64,000 nucleotides of DNA from Asanoa iriomotensis (lineage in GTDB: Bacteria; Actinomycetota; Actinomycetes; Mycobacteriales; Micromonosporaceae). Of the stretch, positions 19,080 to 28,729 are shown piece after piece. Within the stretch, counting starts at the first letter, position 1. Every line of letters starts with the position of its first letter. The position numbers and the translations under genes were made by a program. The notes beneath the pieces are model-generated. The model worked only from the letters and a program-made list of their open reading frames with translations. It searched no databases and was not told where the DNA came from. The DNA lies in assembly GCF_016862515.1 (NCBI RefSeq), contig NZ_BONC01000023.1, positions 1-64,000 of the forward strand, in the 5' to 3' direction.

Positions 19080-20611
19080 CGAGGCTGAGCCGGCGCGCGT
19101 TGCTCGGCGGGGCCGTCGGGGCGGCGGTCGCGGGCACGGTGGGGGTGCCGCTGGTGTCGGGCCTGGCCGGGTCCAGCTCGACCGGGACGCTGCTGACCAG
19201 CCGGGTGCCGCTGCCTCGGCCGTTCACGGCGCCGCTTCCGGTCCCGCCCGTGCTCGCGCCCGTACGCGCCGACGCCGACACCGACTTCTACGAGATCGTC
19301 CAGCGCCCGGCGACGGTCGAGATCCTCCCGGGCGTCCCGACCACGATCTGGGGTTACAACGGCATCTTCCCCGGCCCGACCCTCGTCTCCCGCAGCGGCC
19401 GCACAACCATCGTGCGGCACCGCAACGAACTGCCTGTGCCGGTGGTGGTCCACCTGCATGGCGGGCACACCCCACCGCAACACGACGGCTACCCGACCGA
19501 CCTGATCCTGCCGACCGGCACGCTCACGGGCCACCCGGACCCGTCCGGTGTCGTCGCGCGCGGCCAGCGCGACTACGAATACCCGCTGCTCCAGCGAGCC
19601 GCCACGCTCTGGTACCACGACCACCGGATGGACTTCACCGGTCCCGCCGTGTGGCGCGGCCTCGCCGGCTTCCACCTCGTCCACGACTCCGAAGAGGACA
19701 CCCTGCCGTTGCCCCGCGGCGAACTCGACCTGCCGCTCATGATCGCCGACCGGTCGTTCGACGCCGACGGCTCGCTGCGCTATCCGAGCCTGGACCCCAC
19801 GTTGCTGCATCGCCCGGGTGTCCAGGAGCCGTACCACGCCGGGGTACTCGGCGACGTGATCCTGGTCAACGGCGCGCCCTGGCCCATCGCTGACGTGCCG
19901 GCGGTCCGGCACCGGCTCCGCCTACTCAACGCGTCGAACGCCCGCCGCTACCGGCTATCGCTCGATCCCCCACCGCCGGGCGGCGGGGCACTGGTGCAAA
20001 TCGGGGCCGATGGCGGCCTGCTCGACCGGCCCGTCGTGCATGACACCATCGAAATCGCGCCGGCCCAACGCTACGACGTGATCGTCGACTTCGGCCGGTA
20101 CCGGACAGGCCAGGAGGTCACCTTGGTCAACGGCTTCGGCAGCGGTACGGCGGCCCGCGTGATGCGTTTCCGGATAGGCGCGCGCGTCCCCGACGACACC
20201 GCGATTCCAGAACGACTCTCGGAGACCGTCCCGCTGCGCCGCCTTGATGCCGTCGTCACCCGCACCATGGTGTTCCAATCGACCGGGGCGGGCTGGACAA
20301 TCAACGGACAGCCGTTCGACCCGCAACATGCGGACGTGCGTCCACAGCTCGGCAGCGTCGAAATCTGGCGGCTGATCTCGGACTTCCACCACCCCGTCCA
20401 CCTGCACCTGTCCGCGTTCCAGGTGCTGTCCCGCGGCACCGGCGGCCCGGGCCCCTATGACCACGGGTGGAAGGACACCGTCGACCTGCGACCCGCCGAA
20501 GAGGTCTCGGTCATCGTTAGATTCGAGAGGTACGCGGGCAGGTATGTCTTCCACTGCCACAACCTCGAACACGAGGACATGATGATGATGGGCAACTTCC
20601 AGACCCGATGA
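19076..20611 (+). CDS. Tat-exported multicopper oxidase (CotA/bilirubin-oxidase-like)
   Basis: 511 residues. The twin-arginine signal is SRRALLGGAVGAAVAG at the N-terminus, so it is exported folded. All four copper motifs are complete: HLHGGH (His126, His128), WYHDH (His181, His183), HHPVHLH (His439, His442, His444), and HCHNLEHEDMMM (His493-Cys494-His495, His499, likely axial Met504). Length and motif spacing fit CotA/bilirubin-oxidase-type enzymes. Coupled to the DUF6220-like gene and divergent from a kinase/regulator pair. It differs from the first oxidase in being a soluble exported enzyme rather than membrane-fused. Confidence 0.95.
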   Translation: MTRLSRRALLGGAVGAAVAGTVGVPLVSGLAGSSSTGTLLTSRVPLPRPFTAPLPVPPVLAPVRADADTDFYEIVQRPATVEILPGVPTTIWGYNGIFPGPTLVSRSGRTTIVRHRNELPVPVVVHLHGGHTPPQHDGYPTDLILPTGTLTGHPDPSGVVARGQRDYEYPLLQRAATLWYHDHRMDFTGPAVWRGLAGFHLVHDSEEDTLPLPRGELDLPLMIADRSFDADGSLRYPSLDPTLLHRPGVQEPYHAGVLGDVILVNGAPWPIADVPAVRHRLRLLNASNARRYRLSLDPPPPGGGALVQIGADGGLLDRPVVHDTIEIAPAQRYDVIVDFGRYRTGQEVTLVNGFGSGTAARVMRFRIGARVPDDTAIPERLSETVPLRRLDAVVTRTMVFQSTGAGWTINGQPFDPQHADVRPQLGSVEIWRLISDFHHPVHLHLSAFQVLSRGTGGPGPYDHGWKDTVDLRPAEEVSVIVRFERYAGRYVFHCHNLEHEDMMMMGNFQTR

Positions 20612-21160
20612 GCCACTTGGTGGTCGGCGGTGCGACGCCCTTCGATCGCATCGTCGACGACGAGGCCGGCGAGCAGTCCGTCGCGCACCGAGGCCGGCAG
20701 GCATCGCGCCCGGTCGGTGTCACTCGCCTTCTCGGCCCGCACGACGAACTATGCGAGCGATGCGCGGAACTCCCCTCGCTCGGACCCACTGGCCAGGATC
20801 GGTGTCGCCGAGGGACCACCGCAGCGACTCAACGAGATCAAATCGCTGCGATCATGGAGGAGTTGGTGGACTGCTCGCGATCTTCAATCGCGCCGACCCG
20901 CTTTCGTGCTGGGCGGACCAGGTGATCTTGAGGCTCAGGAACACCGTCCTCGGCAGACTCTAGGTCGCCGTCCCTCCGCAGGCGAGACACGTTCGAGGAC
21001 GCGCAATGTGGTGTCGCGATGGGGCGTGAGGGTTCGGCACTGAGCACGCGAACACACCGTGCCAGGTCAACCAGATCCACTGTGTACGGACGCATGGTTC
21101 AGGCGAGGACTCGCTTGCCCCGCAGGCCCCGGAAACCCCGGCGCAACGTGCGAGAAACCC
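20612..21160 (+). other. Intergenic stretch without a supportable gene
   Basis: Several overlapping ORFs of 70-138 codons are open here on both strands, but none has a recognisable family, ribosome site or consistent codon pattern. I regard it as non-coding or decayed DNA up to the promoter of the GH106 gene. Confidence 0.5.
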
Positions 21161-21190
21161 TTGACCAATCGCAGATGCGGCACCTACTGT
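21161..21190 (+). promoter_or_regulatory. Sigma-70-type promoter of the GH106 gene
   Basis: TTGACC (21161-21166) and TACTGT (21185-21190) are spaced by 18 bases, close to the actinomycete housekeeping consensus. Transcription should start near 21197, just before a 22-bp operator-like palindrome. Confidence 0.6.
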
Positions 21191-21201
21191 CGCAGATAGA
21201 A

Positions 21202-21223
21202 GATCTTAAAACGTTTCAAGATC
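21202..21223. promoter_or_regulatory. LacI-type operator, upstream site of GH106 gene
   Basis: A 22-bp palindrome with one mismatched pair, centred on AAACGTTT and ending in GATCTT/AAGATC. It lies immediately after the predicted transcription start. The central CG with A/T flanks is typical of LacI-family operators. Confidence 0.65.
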
Positions 21224-21318
21224 CAAAGAGTCGCAGCCACGCAGCCGATCGGCGCGCGCTGCTCCGCTGCCGCGGGCCCAGAGCGCATGGAGAACTCCGG
21301 GTCAAAACTGCTTCGCTC

Positions 21319-21330
21319 TGAAACGTTTCA
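21319..21330. promoter_or_regulatory. LacI-type operator, downstream site of GH106 gene
   Basis: Perfect 12-bp palindrome TGAAACGTTTCA, 112 bp centre-to-centre from the upstream site and just ahead of the ribosome site of the GH106 gene. Paired operators suggest looping or roadblock repression. Confidence 0.65.
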
Positions 21331-21352
21331 CACCTAGCGGAAGGGTAGTGCG

Positions 21353-24300
21353 TTGAGCGATACAACTAAGGATGCGCCGAGATTCGACAGTTCCATCTCT
21401 CGCCGGGTGGTGCTGCGTGGAGTCGCCGCAGCCGGTGCGTTGGCGGTCGCCGGGAGGGTCATTGGATCCGACCCGGCCAGTGCGGCGGAGCCGTCCGCGG
21501 ATGTCGGGACCGCCTCGAGCACCAAGCATCCGGCTTTCGCACGCTTTCTGGAGGGCAAGTACGTCGACCCGGACCGTGTCTTCAGCGGCGAGGTGCGGTG
21601 GTGGCTGGGTGATGCGGCGCACACCGACGAGACCCTGCTGGAGCAGATCCAGGCTATGTACGACGGCGGGTTCCGGGGTGTGGAGCTCTGCATGCAGAAC
21701 GACACCGGCGCGCCCGACGCTGTCTACGCGTACGGCTCCGCGATGTGGGCTCACAAGTGGAACTTGATGATGAACAAGCTCCTCGACCTGGGCATGAGCG
21801 TCCACCTCACCTCCGGCACCCACTGGGCGACCTCCAACGTGCCCGGCTTGGACCCGGACAGCCAGGCAGCCATGCAGAACCTCACCTTGGGCACCAGCAC
21901 GGTGGACGCCGGCCAGAGCCTGACCGCTCTGCCTGCGCCCGGGGCCAACGTGCGGCGCACGGGAGCGCGATTCGTCACCGCTTACGCGTACAAGGTGGTC
22001 TCCGGCAACGCGGTCGATGCCGCGACCCGAGTCGACCTGCCGGTAACGCAGGGCGCGGACGTGTGGACACAGACCTTGAACTGGACGGTGCCCGCCGACG
22101 GGACCTACCGGGTCTTCGCGATCTGGACCCAGGGGACGTATCAGGCTTCCACCCCGGCAGCGGAGCCGAGCTACGCCACCAACTACTTCGACGTACGCGG
22201 CGTGGCGGCGCTCAGGGAGTTCTGGGAGGAGCACTACCTGGCCGATCCCGCGCTGCGGCGGAAGATCCTGCACGGCGACGTGCAGCTGTTCATGGACTCG
22301 CTCGAGATCACCCCCGGCTCGTCCGGAATCACGTGGTGGGCCGAGGACATGGCCGCGGAGTTCCGGAGGCGCAAGGGCTACGACATCATGCCCTACGTAT
22401 TCCTCATGTATGGCTTGCCTCAGGTCAACGCTGTCTACAACGCGTACATCGATCGCGCCAAGGGGACCTACGACCTCGCTGGTGAGGCGAGTCGGCGCGA
22501 GAAGATCATCAATGATTTCCTCGATGTTCTCACCGACCTGTTGGCGGAGAGGATGCTGACGCCGCTGAAGGAGTGGCTCAACTCCGTGGGCATCGAGACC
22601 CGTGCCCAGATCTCCTACGGCCGCTCCTTTGAGATCTCCGAACCGATCATGGCCGTGGACTACCCGGAGGCGGAGAACTTCAACCAGTACAACCAGGTGG
22701 ACATCTTCCGGCTCTGGACGGGCGGCGCCAAGCTCACGAACAAGGTGCTCTCCAGTGAGTCGGGAGCCCAGTTGCCGCAGTACGCGACGCGTCAACTGCA
22801 GGTGAAGGACTTCTACCGAACCTACGCCGCCGGCTTCCAGCGAATGATCTGGCATGTGTGGGCCGCGGAGTTCGCGTACGGCAACTACAACTGGCCCGGG
22901 TGGAGCCGCAACTTCTTCCACCCCGGCACTCGACACCCCAGTGCGCGCGACTACGACGAGTACAACGCGCACCTGGGTCGCGTCCAGCAGCTGATGCAGA
23001 CCGGCAAGGCACGTTCCGACGTCGGCTTCATCCACAACAACTGGAACCAGGGCATGGCCTTCCGGGCGGAGAACAACGGAAGCAATCCCGTGGTCTCGCA
23101 GATGAACTGGCAGCAAGCCCACATGGGCGTCTACTACCGCGCCACCGAGTTGCAGGACAACGGGTACACCTACGACTACTTCAGCCCCGCGTTCCTGTTC
23201 GACGACGGCGTCTCCTTCGACCACAAGACCAAGACCATCGAACCGGCCGGCTACAAGGCGATCGTCCTTTACCAGGATTGGCTGGACGTCGCCGGCGCCA
23301 AGAAGCTCCTGGACTGGGCCAGGAAGGGCCTCAAGGTCGTCATCCTGGGCGATGCCGCCTCGCGGACGCCGTTCAACGACGACAAGGACGCCGAGCTCAA
23401 GAAAACCATCGACGCGTTGAAGAAGCTGCACACCGTCCGGACCGCGACCGTGTTCGACCCGATCGACGACTACTTCAGCGCCACCCCCGGCGGCTACCAC
23501 GACGACGTCATGGCCAAGCTGCAGGAACTGGGCGTGTACCCCTACGTCGGGTACGCGCAGGAGAACCAGCAACTGCTCACCCAGACGCGCCAGGACGAGG
23601 ACGGCAACCGCTACGTCTACCTCTACAACTACGACAACGGTTCCTACCGCGACCAGAGCCTTCGGCCGGAGGTCCGTGACGCACCCAACCCCGGCACGAA
23701 CATCAAGACCGACATCAAGATGGACGGCGAGTTCGTCCCGTACGCCATCGATGCCTGGACGGGCGAAGTGACCCAGCTCGCGACCTACACGTGGGAGAAG
23801 GGCCGCACCGTGGTGCCCGTCGACCTCGACTACAACAACATCGCCCTGCTGGCGTTCGAGAAGGTGAATCCGGGGCAGTCGCACAAGCAGTTGCGCATCG
23901 CCTCCACCGACGCCGACTCGGCATACGCCGTCCCCGACGCGGTGATCGTCCGCGCCACTACCAGCGGGAACGTGACGACGAAGCTGAGCAACGGCAAGCA
24001 GTACCGGAGCACTGTCACCGTGCCGGCGGCCTATGACATCACCGGCTGGGACCTGACGGTCGAATCCTGGCGGCCCAACAGCACCGAGAGGGACCTGGTC
24101 CGCACAGAGACCATCGGCGATCTCACGACCGTGAATCGCCTGACGTCAACGGTCAAGACACCCATCAACGTCCACCTGGACACGCTGACCACCTGGAACA
24201 ACATCCCAAGCGTCGGCAAGGCAGTCTCGGGCACCGCTCACTACGAGGCCAGCTTCCATTGGGACGCCAGGAAGGCCAGCGGCGCCTACCTCGACTTTGG

Positions 24301-24709
24301 CGACTCGCTGAACGAAAGCATGAAGGTCTGGATCAACGGCCGGAAGGTCGGCGGCCACGTCTCCACCAACCCGACCAAGGTCAAGAAGGACGTCGGCGGC
24401 GTCGGGAAGGCGACCATCGACGACGGCACCGGCCACCAGGTCCCCCTGGTGGGCAAGGACGAGTACACCGGCGGCATCAGCCTGACCAAGCCGGTCGTCG
24501 ATGTCAGCCCCTACCTCAAGGACGGCGTCAACCAGATCGTCATCGACTACAGCTCGACTCTCCAAAATCTCCAACTCGACAGGGGCGTCATCCCCGAGCA
24601 GGTCACGCTCAGAAACTGGTGGGAAAACGATCAGGTCTACCTTGACTACGGGCCGAAGCAGGCGAAGATCGTGCCCTTCGTCGAAGTGAAGTACTCCAGC
24701 AAGCCATGA
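21353..24709 (+). CDS. Tat-exported GH106-type alpha-L-rhamnosidase
   Basis: 1118 residues. Twin-arginine signal SRRVVLRGVAAAGALAVAG at about residues 16-34. The catalytic region resembles GH106 (start VRWWLGDAAHTDETLLEQIQ, FRGVELCMQND, then MDSLEI and RRKGYDIMPYVF) and the C-terminus has beta-sandwich modules. GH106 enzymes release terminal alpha-L-rhamnose from plant pectin and flavonoid glycosides. TTG start at 21353 after GGAAGGG; a GTG just upstream is followed at once by a stop in its frame. Preceded by a good promoter and two LacI-type operators. Two GH78 rhamnosidases 13-21 kb downstream support a rhamnoside role. Family call is from motif memory, not a search. Confidence 0.8.
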   Translation: MSDTTKDAPRFDSSISRRVVLRGVAAAGALAVAGRVIGSDPASAAEPSADVGTASSTKHPAFARFLEGKYVDPDRVFSGEVRWWLGDAAHTDETLLEQIQAMYDGGFRGVELCMQNDTGAPDAVYAYGSAMWAHKWNLMMNKLLDLGMSVHLTSGTHWATSNVPGLDPDSQAAMQNLTLGTSTVDAGQSLTALPAPGANVRRTGARFVTAYAYKVVSGNAVDAATRVDLPVTQGADVWTQTLNWTVPADGTYRVFAIWTQGTYQASTPAAEPSYATNYFDVRGVAALREFWEEHYLADPALRRKILHGDVQLFMDSLEITPGSSGITWWAEDMAAEFRRRKGYDIMPYVFLMYGLPQVNAVYNAYIDRAKGTYDLAGEASRREKIINDFLDVLTDLLAERMLTPLKEWLNSVGIETRAQISYGRSFEISEPIMAVDYPEAENFNQYNQVDIFRLWTGGAKLTNKVLSSESGAQLPQYATRQLQVKDFYRTYAAGFQRMIWHVWAAEFAYGNYNWPGWSRNFFHPGTRHPSARDYDEYNAHLGRVQQLMQTGKARSDVGFIHNNWNQGMAFRAENNGSNPVVSQMNWQQAHMGVYYRATELQDNGYTYDYFSPAFLFDDGVSFDHKTKTIEPAGYKAIVLYQDWLDVAGAKKLLDWARKGLKVVILGDAASRTPFNDDKDAELKKTIDALKKLHTVRTATVFDPIDDYFSATPGGYHDDVMAKLQELGVYPYVGYAQENQQLLTQTRQDEDGNRYVYLYNYDNGSYRDQSLRPEVRDAPNPGTNIKTDIKMDGEFVPYAIDAWTGEVTQLATYTWEKGRTVVPVDLDYNNIALLAFEKVNPGQSHKQLRIASTDADSAYAVPDAVIVRATTSGNVTTKLSNGKQYRSTVTVPAAYDITGWDLTVESWRPNSTERDLVRTETIGDLTTVNRLTSTVKTPINVHLDTLTTWNNIPSVGKAVSGTAHYEASFHWDARKASGAYLDFGDSLNESMKVWINGRKVGGHVSTNPTKVKKDVGGVGKATIDDGTGHQVPLVGKDEYTGGISLTKPVVDVSPYLKDGVNQIVIDYSSTLQNLQLDRGVIPEQVTLRNWWENDQVYLDYGPKQAKIVPFVEVKYSSKP

Positions 24710-25044
24710 GGCGCGCTGAGCGGCGGCGGCGATGACACGACGCCAAGGTCCTCGGGCCCAGGTCTGGAAGACCCTCAGGTGGTCGATCGGCTCGTAGCCG
24801 AGGCCACGACGTTGTGCGGCTGCCGAGCTCGACCTACGCACCACCAGTTCGGGCTAAAACGAGCCGGCGCCTCGATGACCGCCGTCACCGAGGCGACGGC
24901 TCGACCTCCCGCGCCTGGCTGGTTTCGCGGTGTCGAGCCCGCCCAGTACTCGATGAGTCGATGCTCAGGCCGGTCTCATGCTGGACTCACGCACGATCGG
25001 CAGGGTCGGGGGCGTCAAGTTGCCCACGTACGGACAGGATCTCG
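24710..25044. other. Gap between GH106 and glycosyltransferase genes
   Basis: No gene is supportable. On the minus strand, 24965-25015 reads TPPTLPIVRESSMRPA then stop, which resembles the extreme C-terminus of LacI-family proteins (VVRES tail). It is too short to call, but could be the last trace of a lost local regulator. Confidence 0.35.
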
Positions 25045-26970
25045 ATGGAGACCGCTCCCTCCCCTGCTCTTCTCTACGAACCTGCCGACCTGGTCGATAC
25101 GGCGCCCCCGGTCCGGCAGCCGACGGATGCCCCCGTACCCGCGTCTCGCTCGTGGTCCTCTCTGTTGCCGGTCCGGCTCGAACAGACGACACAGCCGCCG
25201 CGGCGACCTTCCTGGCGGGCTCGCCTGGCAACCTGGTTCCGCTGGTGGATGCCGGGTTTGATGGTGCTGGCGTTGGCCGTAGGGCTCCTGCTGTATTCGG
25301 TTAGGTCTGCCCGCGACGTCGGTGGGGGCGAGGCCGGCGGTACGGGCTGGTGGGCGGTGGTAATCGTCGCGCATCTGCCGCTGGTTGCGATTCTGGCTTT
25401 GCTGGTCGGCGGGTTGGTCGAGCGCCTTGGTTACTTCCGGTATGGGCGGCGGCCGGTGCGCCCTGGTCGGCTGCCGGCGCTGCTTCCGACGGTGTGCGTA
25501 CAACTGCCGATGTTCAACGAGCACGCGGTGGCCCGGCGGGTCATCACCGCCGCCTGCGCCCTGACCTGGCCGACGGACCGACTCACCGTGCAGGTCCTCG
25601 ACGACTCCACCGACGCCGATACTCGCGCACTGGTCGAGGGGATCTGCGCCGAGTTGCGGACGGCCACCGGCGTCAAATGCACCGTGCTGCACCGCGCCGA
25701 TCGGCAGGGGTACAAGGCCGGCGCGCTCGAGGCGGGACGCGGGCGTACCGACGCGGAGTTCCTGGCGATCCTCGACGCTGACTTCGTGCCGCCGCCGGAC
25801 TACCTGCTGCGCGCGATGCCCCACTTCTACTTGGCCGACGGTCGGCCGGACGACGGGCTCGCGCTGGTCCAGGCGCAGTGGGGGCACCTGAACCACGACG
25901 AGTCGGCGCTGACCCAGGCCCAGTCGCTCTGGGTTGACGACCACCACACGCTGCAAATGTCGTGGCGGTCGGCGAGATGGCGGTTTGTGAACTTCACCGG
26001 CACCGCCGGGGTCTGGCGGGCGTCCGCCATCGAGGCCACCGGCGGTTGGCGGGCGGCGAGCTTGGTCGAGGACTGCGAGCTGAGCTTCCGCAGCCTGTTC
26101 GCCGGGTACCGCACCACATTCGTCAAGGAGATCGTGGTTCCGGCCGAACTGCCGGCGACGTACACGGCGTACAAAGCACAGCAGCGGCGCTGGACCCAGG
26201 GCTGGGTGCAGTTGCAGCGGCTGCACCTCGGAACGCTCGTATTCCGATTTCAATGCTCATGGGTCCGGCGAATCCATTTGCTCTACCACATGTGCACCGC
26301 TTGGCGGTGGCCCGCCTGGCTTCTCTGGATCACGCTGCTGCCCTTCCTGATCGTCCACGATCTCTGGTTCGGGGTGTTCGGTACCGCAGTGGGCGTTGGC
26401 GTCTACCTGCTGCCCACCGCGCTCTGTGGCGTGGTGGCGGCGACCGTCGCGAGCCTCGAAACGAGGCACACCTACCCTGGGCGGCGCACGCCGTCGATCC
26501 TGGCCCGGCGGGTCGGTCGGATCGTGCCGCACCTGGTGATCAACGCCGGAATGCTGCCGCATCAGTTCAGTGCGTTCTGCGAAGGGTTGTTCGGCTCCCT
26601 GTACGGCGAGTTCGAGCGGACTCCGAAGGCCGCAACCGTCATGGCGTCCACGGGCATGCCGGCCGGGGTCGAGACGAGGAGGTCCACCACTGCGAGGCGT
26701 TACGACGTCAAGGTTCACTGGCCGTACGTGCTGGCGGAGGCGTGCTTCGTCGCCCTCCATCTGGCCTGGGCGGCGTTCTTCGCCGTCCAGGGGTTGATCC
26801 TGTGCGCGCTGGGCGCGGTGGTCATGGCCGCCTGCGTTCTCGCCGTGGCCTACTTTTACGGCGATCACGCGGGCAAGGTCTGCTTTTTTGTTGACGAGAG
26901 CGCGGCAGCCGCCCGCCTCCGCGCCGCGATCCGGAAACTGCCGATTGAGCGGAGTTGCACGCGGAGCTGA
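25045..26970 (+). CDS. Membrane glycosyltransferase family 2 (cellulose-synthase-like)
   Basis: 641 residues from the ATG at 25045, chosen for the ACAGGA ribosome site; the longer frame lacks hydrophobic or conserved sequence. Two N-terminal membrane helices precede a processive GT2 domain: QVLDDSTDAD, the metal-binding DAD at 244-246, VEDCELSFR and QQRRW at 379-383. Four or more helices follow. The D, DxD, ED, QxxRW set is that of beta-glycan synthases and glucomannan/cellulose-synthase-like proteins. No PilZ domain. The product polysaccharide is unknown; it stands alone. Confidence 0.9.
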   Translation: METAPSPALLYEPADLVDTAPPVRQPTDAPVPASRSWSSLLPVRLEQTTQPPRRPSWRARLATWFRWWMPGLMVLALAVGLLLYSVRSARDVGGGEAGGTGWWAVVIVAHLPLVAILALLVGGLVERLGYFRYGRRPVRPGRLPALLPTVCVQLPMFNEHAVARRVITAACALTWPTDRLTVQVLDDSTDADTRALVEGICAELRTATGVKCTVLHRADRQGYKAGALEAGRGRTDAEFLAILDADFVPPPDYLLRAMPHFYLADGRPDDGLALVQAQWGHLNHDESALTQAQSLWVDDHHTLQMSWRSARWRFVNFTGTAGVWRASAIEATGGWRAASLVEDCELSFRSLFAGYRTTFVKEIVVPAELPATYTAYKAQQRRWTQGWVQLQRLHLGTLVFRFQCSWVRRIHLLYHMCTAWRWPAWLLWITLLPFLIVHDLWFGVFGTAVGVGVYLLPTALCGVVAATVASLETRHTYPGRRTPSILARRVGRIVPHLVINAGMLPHQFSAFCEGLFGSLYGEFERTPKAATVMASTGMPAGVETRRSTTARRYDVKVHWPYVLAEACFVALHLAWAAFFAVQGLILCALGAVVMAACVLAVAYFYGDHAGKVCFFVDESAAAARLRAAIRKLPIERSCTRS

Positions 26971-27052
26971 GGAGTCCTGCGGCCGGAGCACCGGGCCTGG
27001 TGTGGCGGCCCGATTGCTCTTCGATGCGCACCAGCGCGGGAGAATCTGTGTC

Positions 27053-27133
27053 CGAGGGGCGACACGAACCGATACCCAACCCGGGTATCTGCTGGCAGGC
27101 ACGATTTTGCTTCCCGACTAATGGCGCCGTCAA
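27053..27133 (+). repeat. 81-bp dispersed repeat with conserved hairpin, copy 1
   Basis: Shares 72 of 81 bases with 29742-29822 in the same orientation; the first 26 bases are identical. The stem GATACCC/GGGTATC is fully conserved while its 5-base loop differs (AACCC here). Lies between the glycosyltransferase gene and a serine-recombinase relic. Confidence 0.8.
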
Positions 27134-27301
27134 CGTCTTGGTCCTCCGCGGACCGCACCCAAGGCCTTAAGGTCCGGTCGCTATGGTTCAGAGCGCCGGG
27201 CAGACCCACACCCGAGGTGAGTGTCCGTTGCCCCGTTGTGCTGACCATTCCTCCGCTGAGGATCGTGGCCCGTTGACGATCGCTGTGCGGCAGCAACGAC
27301 G

Positions 27302-27500
27302 TTTGCGTTCTACGGCCGGGTCTCGACAGGAGACCACCAGGACCTGCATCTCCAGGTAGTGGCAACTGGCTCGAGAGCTAGACCTCATCGGTCCCTGCGG
27401 TGGACGCGTCGTGCCCCAGTTCCTCTACGTCGCGGTCTCGCGACCTTTGCCTTGGAAACGGCGCCCACAAGCGGCGCGACTCTTGAACGAGGCCCGGTCG
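27302..27500 (+). pseudogene. Serine recombinase (resolvase) N-terminal relic, frameshifted
   Basis: One frame from 27302 reads FAFYGRVSTGDHQDLHLQ, the serine-recombinase start with the YGRVST active-site motif. After about 27358 the match continues in another frame: WQLARELDLIGPCGGRVV, then SRPLPWKRRPQAARLLNEAR. These match the order in actinomycete phage-type recombinases. The remaining several hundred residues are absent. A frameshifted remnant of a mobile element or prophage integrase. Confidence 0.7.
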
Positions 27501-27529
27501 GCTGTCAGGTCGAACCTGACAGCCGACCG
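27495..27529. terminator. 16-bp perfect hairpin, terminator-like
   Basis: Arms 27495-27510 and 27514-27529 pair perfectly around a 3-base loop. It lies 50 bases downstream of the minus-strand lipoprotein gene and at the end of the recombinase relic. No T-run. It could terminate the lipoprotein transcript. Confidence 0.6.
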
Positions 27530-27578
27530 CCTCCACGCGCCTCCCGCGCGGCCAACAGCAAGCTCGGCCAGACCGTAG

Positions 27579-28151
27579 TCACCCGCCGCGGAAGGCGTAG
27601 ACGTAGACGCGGAGCTCAGCCGAGTTGGGAACGTGCTGCACCAGCGCGGTCACCGCGTACTGCGTTGGCAAACCCACACCGAATTCCTGGAACTTCTCCG
27701 CTGGCCCCAGCTGCCAACCCATCTTCGCTACTACCTCGTCATCCATCCAGCTGCGGCGGAAGGCGAGCGGCTTATCCTCCGAGGCGTCGCCGACGCGGGT
27801 TTTCTCAGGAACCCGGGTCATGCCGTTGCCGACCACGAGTTCGTCCATGCAGTCCACCGAACCGGTGGCGGCCAGGAACACCTTGTAGTAATAACCGAAG
27901 CCGTCATCGACAAGCGCGTACTTGAGCGAAGGGCCGAGGCACGACGGGACCGAGAGTGCCGCTCGCTCGAGACCGGTCTCAAGCAACACCCTTCCATCGT
28001 CGATCTCGTACGCCCGCGGATCACGTACCCCATCGCCGCCCCTGGCGGAGCTGCACCCAGCCGAGGCCACCACAACGGCGACACACACGGCAGCGACAAC
28101 CGCCCAGCCGAGACGCGCCTTCGCCGCACGAAGCGACACCTTGTTCACCAC
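27579..28151 (-). CDS. Putative lipoprotein of unknown function
   Basis: 190 residues. Positively charged start, hydrophobic stretch and lipobox VASAGC (Cys about 33) mark it as a lipid-anchored surface protein. The mature part (LLETGLERAALSVPSCLGPS, YALVDDGFGYYYKVFLAATG, and a conserved-looking C-terminal RVYVYAFRGG) has a pair of cysteines but no family I recognise. ATG start, monocistronic, followed by a perfect hairpin. Confidence 0.75.
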   Translation of the reverse strand: MVNKVSLRAAKARLGWAVVAAVCVAVVVASAGCSSARGGDGVRDPRAYEIDDGRVLLETGLERAALSVPSCLGPSLKYALVDDGFGYYYKVFLAATGSVDCMDELVVGNGMTRVPEKTRVGDASEDKPLAFRRSWMDDEVVAKMGWQLGPAEKFQEFGVGLPTQYAVTALVQHVPNSAELRVYVYAFRGG

Positions 28152-28238
28152 TCCCCTGGAGGCAATCGGAGGTACAAACTACTCGGGCCCGGTCACCGAC
28201 CGTTCGCCCGAGCGGATCTTGCGCTCTAGGGTGTCCTC

Positions 28239-28649
28239 ATGCCTTCCACACCGCTACCGGCACGGGTCGTCGATCTGTTGCGGCTACCGAACCCCGCGGT
28301 CATGGCCACGGTCGCCGCAGACGGCCGCCCCGTGACCGTGGCCACCTGGTACCTGCTCGAAGAAGACGGCCACGTGACGCTGGGCCTGGACGCCAAGCGG
28401 GCGCGGCTCAAGCACCTGCACGCCGATCCGCGGGTCTCGTTGACCGTGCTCGCACGCGACGACTGGTACAGCCACGTCAGCCTGCAAGGCCGGGTCCTGT
28501 CCATCACCGACGACGTCGGCCTGCGTGACATCGACCGTCTAGCGCGGCACTACACCGGCGACGCGTACACGAATCGTGAGCGCGCCCGCGTGACCGCACA
28601 GGTCGAGATCGAACGGTGGCACGTGTGGGGCAAGCTCCGAGACCTGTGA
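28239..28649 (+). CDS. PPOX-class F420-dependent flavin/deazaflavin reductase
   Basis: 136 residues, the usual length for the split beta-barrel PPOX/F420 family (MATVAADGRPVTVATWYLLE, RARLKHLHADPRVSLTVL, and the C-terminal VEIERWHVWGK). Family members bind F420, FMN or heme and reduce small molecules. ATG start. Stands alone. Confidence 0.88.
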   Translation: MPSTPLPARVVDLLRLPNPAVMATVAADGRPVTVATWYLLEEDGHVTLGLDAKRARLKHLHADPRVSLTVLARDDWYSHVSLQGRVLSITDDVGLRDIDRLARHYTGDAYTNRERARVTAQVEIERWHVWGKLRDL

Positions 28650-28729
28650 CCGGCATTCGCCACCCCACCCGTAAGACGATGTCGTTGCGGCGCTAGCTGA
28701 GCGGTTTTCGGCCGCCGGTTCACGCCTCC

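Noticed and set aside
21302-23884. 860-codon open frame antisense to the GH106 gene
   Set aside because: Shadow of strong third-position GC bias; the plus strand encodes a full signal peptide and catalytic domain, the minus frame has no family.
24965-25015. LacI C-terminal-like tail on the minus strand
   Set aside because: Only about 16 residues; insufficient for a pseudogene call.
27030-27365. Short coding frames across the 81-bp repeats sharing AKSCLPADT and GYRFVSPL
   Set aside because: Differences between copies fall in the hairpin loop and change amino acids, and there is no start or ribosome site; treated as a structured repeat.
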